A stretch of 64,000 nt of DNA, taken from positions 2,170,001 through 2,234,000 of the forward strand of contig JAMYGW020000001.1 of the NCBI GenBank assembly GCA_025617375.2, written 5' to 3'. Position 1 is the stretch's first letter; the number at the start of each line of letters is the position of its first letter. This DNA is from Acarospora socialis (lineage: Eukaryota; Ascomycota; Lecanoromycetes; Acarosporales; Acarosporaceae). The notes below the pieces were generated by a model. It ran no database searches and was not told where the DNA came from. It saw nothing but the letters and a program-made list of their open reading frames with translations. Shown one piece after another: positions 1 to 11,897 of the stretch. The position numbers were made by a program, and so were the translations under genes.

Positions 1-3000
1 AAGGCTCCGACGTAAGACGCCCGTAAAAGGAGGAGTAGGCTACCTTGGGTAGAATGTTCTGTACGGACTACGGAGAGTACTGTGTATGATTGCCTTCGGA
101 TAGCCTAGGTAGGAGATTACCCTCTGATTGGATGGGGGCCTTGGTTTCTCTCACGCCTGTACGAGTACCTGGGTTTGTACTCTACGTTTGTAGGCGCTAC
201 AGCCTGTGTTCAGAGGGTATATCTATACGGCTATCGGACCGGCCTCTTCCAAGGCCGCAGCATCTTTGCGAAGTGCATGATGTATCGCTGCCCCGGTCTC
301 TTCATCCCACCCCACCATGAAGTTGTCGTTTTTCCTCCAAGCCAGCCTCGTGTGTGTGTTGGAGTAACTTACGAGTAGCTACTCCCGTTTCCGTCTTAGT
401 GATCATCACCGAGAGTCTCTGACGACTCGTGGCTCAGATGAGACCCACCAGTAATAGACCAACATACGAACGCCGCATGGATGGTTGTGAAGGAAACCAT
501 CCAGGATCTCAATCAACCTGTTACCGTCGAACTCTATCAAACACCTGAGACTGTCCGCCCCGGGCAAAAATTGCCCCCTCATCGTTCAAGGCCACAGTGT
601 CCCCGACACAAACCAATATACATAGGTAGTTGTATGCATGCCTTTTGCCTTGGTCAGAGCTAAAGGCTCGGAGCACCCAATTACAGCGTTTCGGATAGGA
701 TTCAGGCTTGGTGAGGTATCTCGTTCATGGATGAGGAGGAGGCTTCGGTCCCGCTATGATCTTGAAGGAGAGTGACACGACCTGTGAAATAGGTGGCGAC
801 TTGCCGATAGTCCTTGGTCTGATATAGCTTGCACGATGCTTTTGCCACAGTACTACGCCGGTAGGCATTCTATCGGTCTGATGAGCAGAGGGAGCACGAG
901 TGAGTTCAAGTGTTTGTAAAGTTACCAGTTCTCGAGATCTTAATAAGGCGTGACCAATCCGCGGCCGCCAAGATAGTCCATACTTGCAGTCAGGTGACTT
1001 TAGGTACTCATCACATCTTAGTTATTGACATGATCGTGATCTCCCTTGGCATTACGACGATTATCATTATCAAACTCCCAGAACCAAAAGCAAACGCGGC
1101 TCATCGGCTGTGAGCGGTGTACATACAAGTGAAGGAAAAGCTCTTGACCTTGGCCATCATACTGCAGCCGGACCCTGACCTTGCTAACTATAAGGTACTG
1201 CTCGAAAAGTTGACCATGGCTGAGCTGTATCAGTCCTCTCCAGCTGCTAATTATCATCATATTATCTTATTATTGCAAACCGCTACTGTGCCTCCTCAAC
1301 TTCTGCTCCCCACGATACAAGGGTGTACTACTTTAGTGAGTTTTCGGCTTCCTTTTTGGACTGCCTAACCGGCCTTTGAATGGGCGGCGTGGACGGGCTT
1401 CTGCTTGGTCGCGACGTCGATGCAGTTAAGTGTACCTCCGTCAATCAACCCAAGCCAACCCAAACCGCATTCATCTCCACCTTTGCATTTGGCGCTTTGG
1501 CCCCACTGCAGCTTGACCGCGCCGCGCCGGCCTGCCTGTCTCTCCACCCAACACATCCTCCCTGGTACTTGCAGTGCCGTCCCCCCTCCCTGATCCCATG
1601 ACTGCCTTGACAGCACAATTTTCAGTTAGTACGATTACGATGGGGGAAAAGGAACGACATCAACAGGCCGATGGATGCGACCCAAAAGCAAGACCCGGCT
1701 CCTTCTCGTATGATCAACCTCCTTTGGTGCCAACCTGTCAACCTTCACATGGGCACACTATTGCTTCTGCACTGCGCGCGCGCGAGCGAGCGAGTGAGCG
1801 AAACAGGGTCACCGTCGGATGTGGTTTGATGTCCGGCGAGAGGCGGAACAAGGCTCGAGGCGGTGGGACATGATACACGTATCACGATGCTTACAGAGTA
1901 TCACGTATACTGGACATCACCAAGCTGCGAGCCTTGCGAGACGGTATCAATTCGCTCCCGACGTCTGGTCCATCGCTGCATCCGGCTTGCTTCTTGACGG
2001 TCGCCAATGCCTCAGCCCGCGGTGTTCCACTCCCGTACTAATAAGAGACCGTGCCAACGAGAATTCTTCTCACATGTAACCACGCAGTACAGGTATTCCA
2101 GAGGCAAAGCCGATGCGTTGCGTGGACCAGTCAATACACCAGGATCATCATTGACGAGGATGAATCGATAGTTAGCTCCTCCTCGTCATGCCTATCCATG
2201 ATCTCTAATTGTGGTCACCATCGTCGGGCCGCCAACCACCGGTCTTTTCCCACTGCTGTGCCTTTGCGTTTGGCCAGATCAATCGCCATGAACCGTAACG
2301 CGTTCATGCATAAGTCAGCACCTATGCCGCTGGACTGCGGCCTGCAAAGCAATAGCCTTCCATCTCGCCAACCGATCAAAGCGCCAACGACTACAATAAT
2401 GACTACAATAATTATGGTCACGCAAACACGAAAGGACAAACCCCACTACACTAACCCGAGGGAGGATGATAATATCACTTGCGCTTTTATCATCCTTTCC
2501 TGAATATCTCCCACGGCAGAAACCCCTCGTTGCCTTCGGCACAAAGAGGCGTTTACGCTAAGGGGGATTTTGATCCTGAGATTGGTATTGTTCTTTATAA
2601 CGTAAGGTGGGTAAAGTATTCAAAGGATACCAAGATCTTATAATTATTGACCCTATCCAAGCGAAACGAAGCAATTCTGTCACTCTCCTCTCGAATCGAC
2701 TCCGTGGCTCCAACACGATTAATTATTGCAACCGCAAGCACGGTTTAAGCCACTAACTATCTCATGTCTTATATTAGAAGACTATGTTGGTGATCAATAA
2801 TACCTAAGTCTTCGGATCCTTGGCCCGGTGATTACTTTGGTAGGACTTAGAATCATAAGGTATTTTGGTACTCATACCGCTATGATTGTAAGAGTCCACG
2901 ACATGCTTTTTAACCTGGCTGGCTGAACGGAATGAAGTCTTCAACAATCCTGGATTTGAATTCGGCCTTAGTTGGATGTCTCTCCTTTACCAAGTTGATG

Positions 3001-4694
3001 CCACATCGGTACGAGGAACAAAGAGACACCCAAAAGTCATCCTCGGCGCATAGATCGAAGATGTTTCGGTGAAGTACATACCTAGGGAGGTCTCAATTAC
3101 ACGACACCAGGTCAAGGTCACTGCAAGGTATCTTGCCAGGAATGATCAGCATGCACGGGGTGCAAAGCGCTCGGAAGGACTTGATTGCTACTATGCTGGT
3201 CTAACCATATATGGAAGGGTGTACAGGAGAAGCCCCCAATCCGGTGTCATAGGTAAGGTAAGGTACATACTTAGAGTACTTAGCGGTAAGGTACTCAGAG
3301 GCACCGGTAACGTAGCTTATTGATCGCGTCGGACTCCCAAGTACAACCTTGAAACTTACATGTAATTTATACTTGATACCATTGCTCGACCAGGCAGAGA
3401 ACAGATCACCACGGTAATTTACCACAGACTAGGTACGGCACACCACCGACACTGACTGCCACCGGAACTTTTCTAAAACGGATCAGGCGCATTCATCCTT
3501 CTCCGCGTCACTCGTCTCTCCGTTGCCTGCTCCTCTCCTTGATCGAACCTGACACCTGCAAAAGCCTCTGGTCTCTGGCCCCCGGCATATCTCTACCACT
3601 AGCTGCTTATTCGCCAAGCGAAGGGACAACAGACTGTGATCATCATCGGTGTTGCAAATTTACATTCGACTTCACGGCACGCACGCGGCATTGGTCTAGG
3701 GTTTGCAAACTAACCCAAATAAGGTAGCCAACTTAACTTGATCGTTCATTCCGGACTAAAAATCCCCCTATCATTTTATTGGATCTGATACTGTTACCGT
3801 GCTGAGGTCTAGGATTGGAATCTCAGTTGGAACTGAACCGACCCCCTTCATCACTGCCAGTATTATTATTTCCCCAAACCCTATGATTGACCCTTGTCAC
3901 CTTGAAAAGGTACGTACTACTTATTATATCTAACTTCAGTGATGTATCCACCGAACCGTGCCGGTGGCTCTGACATCAATCCCGACTTTTGGGCCCTTCA
4001 CACACCACCCGGACAGAGACCACGCAAGAGACCACACAAAGGACAAGCAATCAATCTATCCAGACCTAAATAATCAGCCTCTGGAACTAAACCGCCTGGA
4101 TCATCATACCTGGTCAAAGGGGACATGACATGGTCCCTTGACTGTTCCGTCTCCTGTCTTCACTTCGTTCCACTCACCTCCTTGGATCCATTACTATTCA
4201 ATCCATTCATTATTCGATCAACCGGGCAGGCAATCATAGGCATCAAGAACAACTTTCTGGACATGACATGATCAACTCCTTATTGAATCGGGAGACTACC
4301 TTCACTGTCTACCTGACTTCACTAGATCGTCAGCAACTACTGCTCTAGGCCGTTTCGTCACCTCCTACGCCGAGCCATCCCTATCAATAGGACAGACAAA
4401 CATCAGCTTTCAGCAGGAACAGAAGCAACTACTTGGGCTATTACCCGACACCTTGACACTCTTTCCCTCTGCAATCTCCCAACCTTTCCAACAAGCCGTT
4501 GACGGAGCTAGGCCGTGGCGTTTGCAATGAGCTCTTTATGAGAGCCATGCCACGAGAGCGACTATACATCGACCAAAACTCCCTTCATCCCCACCACCTT
4601 ACTTCCTTTTCATGACACGAGGGGTATCGGTCACTCCGAAAACCTTGCAGTCATTCACCTCAGCTCAACATATATTGTTTACCGTCAGCCATCC
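1..4694. other. Long stretch without a recognised gene
   Basis: I see no convincing gene in 4.7 kb. Open frames are short and do not resemble known proteins. Visible structure: a CG/GAGC-type microsatellite near 1773-1800, a 12-base direct repeat around 2388-2412, and clustered GGTAAGGTAC-type words around 3252-3300. The last 500-600 bases before the cyclin are pyrimidine-rich on the plus strand, as is common in fungal promoters and leaders, so part of this is probably the cyclin 5' region. An RNA gene or a diverged transposon remnant cannot be excluded by eye. Confidence 0.5.
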
Positions 4695-6766
4695 ATGCTC
4701 GAACTTGAGCCGGCCTTCCAGATGCATCCGACACTCACAGCGAACCAACCACTGGATTTCCTGCTACCTCTCGCACATCAATCCTACAAAGCTCCAACCT
4801 ACAGATCTCATCAAGAACGGCAGGAATACGGCAACCACTCCTCCCGGTCGGTACGATTGCCTGAGCGAAGCGTTTGGACGGTCCCGTCTCGAGACGGCCT
4901 ACATACACCGCCAGAGGAAATGACCGGAGCAAACTTCAACCCTCCTCGGCCATTGCCTTATGGATGTCATGTCCCCAGCAATGGCTACTTCCCCAAGCCT
5001 CACAGCTCTTCCCCCGGTAAGGGTTTCGGGGGTTTCCCGCCTGCCAACTTCACAAGTACGAGTCGAAGCGTTGAAAAGGTTCAAGGTGGTCCGCGAAGCC
5101 CAGCCGCTCGAAAGGACCTCTCGGCGCCGCCCGAGCAACTGCAGCGTAGGAAAAGCTCATGCAGTAACAACTCGATCGTCTCCTACCTCCAAATCCCATC
5201 AACCATCAACGATAGCAAGGGCAGTCTGGCGGAATTTGCAGCTCAGGTATGACACAAGATTCTGCGGAACGTTCGGGGAGACCCTCACTGACGGCACGAT
5301 AGATCACGTGTCTGTTCTGGTTCGAGTCATCCCTTACTTTGCATCGGGTCGAAGAGTCGAGGTCGATTCCGGTTCCGACAACACCACTGGTCCCTGACGC
5401 TTTACCTTCGATGGGATTCCGGAAATGGGTCACTACCATCCTCTCCACGACTCAGGTCACCCAAAACGTCATCTTACTGGCATTGCTGTTCATATACAGG
5501 CTGAAGAAGCTCAACCCGACGGTGAAGGGGAAGCCTGGGAGTGAGTTCAGGTTGTTGACGGTAGCTTTGATGCTGGGCAACAAATGTGCGTACTATCTGT
5601 CAGCGATATCGGATCCGGGTAACAGACTGACATTACTAGTTCTTGACGACAACACGTACACCAACAAGACATGGGCCGAGGTGTCGGGCATCTCCGTGCA
5701 AGAAATTCACATTATGGAGGTGGAATTTCTCAGTAACATGAGATACAGTCTGTTCACGACCGATACGGAGTGGAGGCAGTGGCATGTAAAACTTGGAAGG
5801 TTTTGGGATTACTTTGAAAAGGCTTCGAGGACACCTCTAGAAGTTGTCCCGCGAGCCTTAGGACCACCAACGCCAAGCCTCAACCTCTCCCCTACTCTAC
5901 CGTCACCGCCTACATCGACAAACGCTTCGCCACCCTTCCAGAATACTTACTCTCTCAATAACACAGGCTATCCTCTGAGTGTATCCGTGCCACCCTACCT
6001 TGCGCATTCGATACCGCCGCCGTCCGGGATGATGCCTGAGGTTGATTTGAGACCAACAGCGAGGAAGCGAAACTACGAGGATTATGAATTGGAACCGCCT
6101 GCGAAGAGGGTGACAAGGTCAACGGCGCCCTCGGTGGCTTCGTCGACCACATTAACTCCCGGGACCATTCATGGTATTACCCCAAATCTACCACGGCTTC
6201 CCATGCCAAACCTATCCATCAATACGAATCAATCAAATAATAGTTACGCCGGTCAACATTCTGCCCAACTTCCGCTTCCAGGCGGAAGAGCTATGTCCAT
6301 AGTCTTCCCCGGTCTAAACAATTGGCCCCAGGCTAACGCGGTGCCATCATCCATCGGACCACCATCACTCAACGCGTATGCGAATACGGGCTCTCCGTAC
6401 GGGAATCCCAACCACACACAACGGCAGAGCCCCTATCCGATTATTTCGGCAAACTCTTCGCCAACCTCTGCTGGCTTCCCGCAGTCAGCACAGCCACAGA
6501 ATCACGTTTCGCCCTCCGTCTTCCTCATGCAACGGAATTCGCCGTACAAACCGGTCCGCAACGTCAACACCCTCTTGGTCCCGCCACCGTCTGCTTCAAT
6601 TCACAACCAACCTCAGCACATCGGATATGATCAGATGCATTACCAGCCTTTGGGGAAAAGCGAGCGGAAGACCGGGCTTGTGCCGTATATGCATCACGAG
6701 GCATGGCCGCAAATGCATCAAATCCCGCAATGGCCGTCCTTGGCCCAGCCGACCTATCACAACTGA
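4695..6766 (+). CDS. Pho80/Clg1-like cyclin
   Basis: Cyclin of the Pho80 family, closest in style to yeast Clg1, which partners the kinase Pho85. Exons 4695-5246, 5303-5585 and 5640-6766 give 653 residues. The 56- and 54-base introns have GT/AG ends; the second is a multiple of three without stops, so an unspliced reading would look open. The cyclin box begins just after intron 1 (AQ|ITCLFWFESS) and runs through FRKWV, LLALLFIYRLKKLNP, GSEFRLLTVALMLGNK|FLDDNTYTNKTW and the EIHIMEVEFLSNMRYSLF helix. The C-terminal half is Pro/Ser/Asn/Gln-rich with no known domain, and includes a basic KRNYEDYELEPPAKR stretch. The N-terminus is low complexity. No in-frame ATG lies close upstream, but M10 is an alternative start. 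Family call firm; exact partner inferred. Confidence 0.88.
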
Positions 6767-7882
6767 GACGACATCTTCTACCCCCGATTTTCAGCGGTCT
6801 ATTTAGCTGGCCCAGTCGGCTGTTCTCCTTGTTACAAATACTCATAGATCTCTCCCCCAACTGTCTTTGCATAGCTTTTTAGCGTTCTTTGCACATGCAT
6901 TAAACCGGTGTTTCTTGGTCGGCCGTGCTTATCCCATTTAGCTCGATGCTATACCATATATGTGGGAGGTTCCTTTGCCTTTACCTTAGCATGGAACTCG
7001 GCGTCTTCTTTCTGGCTCACGTCACTTTTGCTGTCGACGCTGCTTAGCTCTCGGGGACGCTAGCTCTTGGCCTGGAAGCAGTGCTGGGTCTACAGTCACC
7101 TCAGTCTGACACATGAACGGGCTTGAGCCCATTTGATGGCTCGGGGGGAGGGAGGGGGTTGAGGCACGTTGTAGATGTGTTGTAGATAGGTAGCTTGATG
7201 TCGGAGAAACTACGGACGGAGAGCAATCAAAGTTGACGGTATTTCATCCGTTGTATTCCGTCGCCGGCATTGGCTCGATGCTCCCGAAGGCTGTTGACCT
7301 GTTGACCTGTACATCTGACTCTTTGGCTAGGTACAATATGCCTATCTGCATACGCGACCGTGACTCGTACCTTGAGCTCAACTTACAACCTATCCTATCC
7401 TATCCTATCCTCATGAGACTAACGCACGTCGGTAGATAAGGTCGATCTACCTTCTTTCTCTTAGGGCAAGTCTGCGTGCGTGGCTCAACAAGGTATTAAG
7501 TACAGTAGCAATTATGACAGATGCTGTAGGAATTCTATGTCACTGAGGCATGCCAATATCGGACGAGCCTTGGAAGTCTTTGGTTTCCTGGTATCTGCGT
7601 CGATGCTTGGAGTCCTTGCTTCCGGGCCAGGGCTTGAGCATAGAGATAAGCGATAAGCGATTGCCGGTGTGCCGGACAATACCCAGATTTGTAACTTTGG
7701 GACCGAGGCAAGTCAGAAGGATCTCAACCAAGCAGACTGGCATACTGCTACACAGGCTGTCAACGACTGATGGATGCAACTGTTCTGTACATAGACCGCA
7801 ATTGATGTTTAGCCTCTTTCGAAGTACCGTTTGCCTTCTTGTGCGTTCTTGATCGATTCGTTCTACTTGCTCGCTCGTCACC
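6767..7882. other. Intergenic, cyclin 3' side to thioesterase promoter
   Basis: No gene seen. It holds four tandem TATCC units (7391-7410) and G-rich sequence near 7140-7165. The last 80 bases before the thioesterase are rich in TTCG/TTGC words and are probably its leader. Confidence 0.5.
7391..7410 (+). repeat. (TATCC)4 microsatellite
   Basis: Four exact head-to-tail copies of TATCC between the cyclin and thioesterase genes. No function is visible. Confidence 0.9.
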
Positions 7883-8991
7883 ATGTCTCCTACTACGTAC
7901 AAGGATGCCGAGCGCGTGTCTTTCACCGAGCTCATGGCGCTCGAGCGCATAGATGCTGGTACCTTCCATTCGATTGCTCGGCCGTATGCGCCTGGGAACG
8001 GCAATCGAGCTTTTGGTGGGCATGTGTACGCTCAGGCAGTATATGCCTCTGCACACACGGTAGAGGAGGGGTTTGTAGTTCATGTATGTAGGTGCCATCC
8101 AGGGCCCCGTCCCGTGAAAAGCATATTGCTCCAACATATGTGCTGGTCTCAGATAGATGAGCTGATGCTGATGCTTCCCAGAACGTAACCGGCCTGTTCA
8201 TCCTTCCAGGCCTCCTTGACGTCCCGTTCAGATACACCGTCGACCGCATACGCGATGGAGGCAGTTACTGCACCCGCTCCGTCACAGTCACACAAGCGCT
8301 TTCGACAGCGCCTCCTTCTCAGCCTACCTCCAACGCACCGATCTGCTTCACCGCACTCGTCTCGTTCAAGCGCGACGAACCATCCCCATACTCCCACCAA
8401 GCACACGTCGACCTTTCCCGAAAGTACGCCAGCGCCCTCACGGGCAAGTCACCGACCGACCACCCCATCGCGCCCGCCGCCGACAGCCCGCTCGGCGAAA
8501 ACCTGCCACACTCCTTCCCCGGCGTCGAGATCCGCAAAGTGGACATGGCGCCCTACAACAACGCCCCGTCCCCTGATGGCTCACCCCGAAATCCCAGCGA
8601 CTACCGCCAGCTACAGTACTACCGGGTCATCGGGCCCATCACACGTGAAGACGTGAATCTGCACGCCTGCGCTCACCTCTATGCCAGTGACCGCAACAGC
8701 ATGTTTCTCGTGACACGCGCAACAGGGATCGGGGACGGGTTCGGGCGGATGGCGAGCTTGAGCCACACGGTTGTCCTGCACGTGGGCGCCGAGGGGCTGC
8801 GGCTGGTGGATGGAGATGGGAGGGAGAGGTGGTTTTGCCAGGAGGCGTGGACGGAGAGGACGGGTGGTGGGAGGGGGACGCATAACAGCCGGCTTTGGGA
8901 CGAAGGGGGCGTGCATGTGGGGAGTACGTTGCAGGATGGGATGGTGAGGGTCAAGCAGGGAGCGATGGTGGAGAAGGCGGCGAAGCTGTGA
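7883..8991 (+). CDS. Peroxisomal acyl-CoA thioesterase, TesB/ACOT8 type
   Basis: Double-hotdog acyl-CoA thioesterase that releases free fatty acid and CoA. Exons 7883-8083 and 8182-8991 give 336 residues; the join VVH|NVTGLFILPG restores a typical family sequence, and a CTGAT branch site lies before the CCCAG acceptor. First hotdog: FGGHVYAQA and PFRYTVDRIRDGGSYCTRSV. Second hotdog: ITREDVNLHACAHLYASD (family Asp), ASLSHTVVLH (where TesB has DHT) and STLQDGMVRVKQG (family Gln region). The last three residues are AKL, a peroxisomal targeting signal type 1, so a role at the end of peroxisomal beta-oxidation is inferred. The start context (CACCATGTC) is good. The plus strand shifts from C-rich to G-rich near 8700 within exon 2. 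Confidence 0.93.
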
Positions 8992-9573
8992 TGCGGGGGG
9001 AGAGGGTGGGGAAGAGTTGGGGCTTGGGTTGGTTCGTCGGGGCTGGAGGGCCTTCGTGTATATACCAGATGATTCGGCGTGAGCGCTGTGTTGCAGACTA
9101 GCTCCGTATGTTGCATCAGAGCCACGGATACCTATACAAACATCGTAAGATGACTTTCATGGAATGAGGAGCGCCGAGGTTACCAAGTATAGCTAGCTCT
9201 ACCGAAACAGTCCGGCTCGGAATAAGTCGGGGGTTCGGTGCCCTGATGCTGAGTCAGAACTAAGAGCACCTCCTCTATTTACGTTACGTCAAAGCGGCTT
9301 TGCTATCACACCTCCAAGTATAGCTGCCCTGTAGCCGATGAGCGAGACTGAGGAGAAGCAGACCAGTAGTAAAGAAATCGATCCGGAAGCATCTATTTTG
9401 CTCTGCATACATCTTCGAAAGCTCAGCTTCTTTGATATGAATGCTTTTGTCTAACAGGCGCTCCGACAAGGTTCTCGCCTGCTGCTTATCTCTGAAAGAA
9501 AAATAATGCCAAGCTAATCCGACCCGTCATTCTTGATATCCCATCAGGGTCCTTCACTTTTCGCTGCCACGAT
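8992..9573. other. Intergenic, thioesterase to NADH dehydrogenase
   Basis: No gene seen. G-rich composition continues for about 60 bases past the thioesterase stop, then becomes ordinary. The right end must hold the dehydrogenase promoter; no clear motif was recognised. Confidence 0.5.
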
Positions 9574-11438
9574 ATGGCGACGGCTGCAATGAGAGGGCTG
9601 TCAATTGTTCCTGTACGACCTACTATCTCTGTCCCAATAGCTTCTCGGCGCACTTTCACAACCCTGCGGTCCTCGCCTTTGATAACCAATTCGCGCGCCA
9701 AAAGAAGCATACCCTTCACCAACCCCGCGCTGCAGCAGTCCTTCCGACGCTCGTATGCAGATGTCGTGACTCCTCAAGCAAAGCGGAGAGGTCGAGGGTT
9801 CTTGCGATGGACGTGGAGAATTACGTACCTGTCGGCGATTGGTGGGACCGGGTGGCTGGCGTATAATATCTACACTCTACGAACACCGCAAAATCAATTC
9901 GAACCTGATCCGTCCAAGAAGACACTCGTTATACTGGGTATGTGACCATGACTGAAACTTCTCCCGTTGCTGAAGCGGCAATTGACTCTTGTTGAAGGTA
10001 CCGGATGGGGTTCTGTTTCGCTCTTGAAGAAACTCGACACCGAAAACTACAACGTCATCGTCATCTCACCACGCAACTATTTTCTTTTCACCCCCCTACT
10101 GCCATCATGTACGACCGGCACCATCGAGCATCGCTCCATCATGGAGCCTGTCCGGAATATCCTCCGACACAAGAAGGCTAGTGTGAAATACTACGAAGCC
10201 GAGGCCACCAAAATCGATTCTGAGAAGAAGATAGTATACATCAACGACGACTCCGAGATCAAGGGCGATACGTCATCCACCGAAGTGCCCTTTGACATGC
10301 TGGTTGTCGGCGTGGGAGCTGAGAATGCGACGTTCGGGATCTCTGGTGTACGGGAACACTCGTGCTTCTTGAAAGAGGTCGGCGACGCACAAAAGATTCG
10401 AAAGAGAATCATGGACTGTGTTGAGACCGCCACGTTCAAGGGTCAATCACTAGAAGAGGTCAAGAGATTGTTGCACATGGTAGTGGTCGGTGGTGGCCCT
10501 ACCGGTGTGGAATTCGCAGGCGAGCTGCAAGATTTCTTCGAGCAGGACTTGAGAAAATGGGTCCCTGAGATAACAGAGAATTTTCACGTCACCCTCGTCG
10601 AAGCGCTCCCGACGGTGCTCCCAATGTTCTCCAAGCAGTTGATTGACTACACCGAGTCCACCTTCAAGGAAGAAAAGATCACGATCAGGACAAAGACTAT
10701 GGTGAAGAAAGTCACCGACAAGTCGATCGAAGCCGAGTCCACGAAGCCAGATGGCACGAAGTCTATTGAAACCTTGCCATACGGTCTTCTTGTTTGGGCT
10801 ACCGGTAACGCTGTCCGGTCGGTTGTCAAGGACTTGATGAGCCAAATCCCGGCTCAAAAGGACTCTCGCCGGGGTCTCGCCGTCAACGAATACCTCGTCG
10901 TCAATGGCACCGAAAACATCTGGGCTGTTGGCGACTGCGCCATCGCCAATTACGCTGCAACGGCACAGGTCGCATCCCAGGAAGGCGCTTTCCTCGCACG
11001 ACTGTTCAACGCTCTAGCCAAGACCGAAGCGATCGACTCGGAGCTGAAGCAGCTGTCTCAAAAGCAGGCCGCAGCCAAGTCCGAGGCGGAGAGGAATGAG
11101 ATCTTCGACACCATCAAGGCGTTGCACCGACAGCTTCGACGAGTGAAGCAGATCGGTCCGTTTCAATACTCGCATCAGGGCAGCCTGGCGTACATTGGTA
11201 GCGAGAGGGCGGTCGCCGACGTCAGCTGGTTGGCGGGCAACTTTGCGTCTGGAGGCACGCTGACGTATCTTTTCTGGAAGAGCGCTTATTTGAGCATGTG
11301 CTTCAGCAGTGAGTACCATTCACCCAAGCTTTGTAGCGGATATGATTACTGACTGTAGTTATAGCGAGAAACCGTCTGCTGGTGATGATGGACTGGGTTA
11401 AGGCGAAGATGTTTGGGCGGGACGTGTCGAGGGAGTGA
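9574..11438 (+). CDS. Alternative (type II) NADH:ubiquinone oxidoreductase, mitochondrial
   Basis: Single-subunit, rotenone-insensitive NADH dehydrogenase that passes electrons from NADH to ubiquinone at the inner mitochondrial membrane without pumping protons. Exons 9574-9937, 9998-11308 and 11359-11438 give 584 residues; both introns are phase 1. The first 65 residues are rich in Arg/Ser/Thr with no acids, a mitochondrial presequence, followed by a hydrophobic segment (ITYLSAIGGTGWLAYNIY) as in external (NDE) enzymes. The FAD-binding site is split by intron 1 (LVILG|TGWGSVSLLKKL). The NADH-binding site is VVVGGGPTGVEFAGEL, and IWAVGDCA is the second FAD motif. The C-terminus ends WVKAKMFGRDVSRE, typical of the membrane anchor. 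No EF-hand DxDxDG loop is seen; the region before IGPFQYSHQGSLAYIG is instead a charged helix. External orientation is inferred. Confidence 0.94.
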
Positions 11439-11893
11439 GGTATATAAGGGCATAGGGTGGGCTCGTTGTTAGATGTCATTGTTTTTCATTTGTGTGGTGA
11501 GAAGGTTAAGGTATATCATTGTACCGGAACTCTCTGCGTTTTCATCGCTTTGGAACTGAATATCCAGTGTGCAAATTGCATGGATGTATCTGGGATAGAC
11601 ATCTTTTCACCATGTCGGAAATAGTAGTATGCAACACAGTAATTCACCATATAGGCACGACCGGCGCCTGAGGGCTGAGCAGGGATGTTGTGTTTGAATG
11701 CGCCGGCCCTTTAAACCCTACCGCATGAAAACTAAGTCTGACATAGGGCTGAGCTAGCCTTGCATAAAACAACTGCCACCTGAAGTCGTCCTGCAATATC
11801 CTCAACTGTCCGTCTACCCTGCTTTACCAACTCAGTCATCTCTAGCGCTATTTCACTCTGCCTCATAGACAGAGTGCCTATGCAGCCAGGACG
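11439..11893. other. Dehydrogenase 3' flank and HEM3 promoter
   Basis: No gene seen in 455 bases. It contains the HEM3 leader, including a very short upstream ORF listed separately. No TATA or CCAAT element stands out. Confidence 0.5.
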
Positions 11894-11897
11894 ATGA
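11880..11897 (+). promoter_or_regulatory. Five-codon upstream ORF overlapping the HEM3 start
   Basis: ATG CAG CCA GGA CGA TGA (peptide MQPGR). Its stop codon TGA shares bases with the HEM3 start codon in an ATGA overlap. Such an arrangement could lower initiation at HEM3 or feed it by re-initiation. Whether the transcript includes this ATG is not known. Confidence 0.5.
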
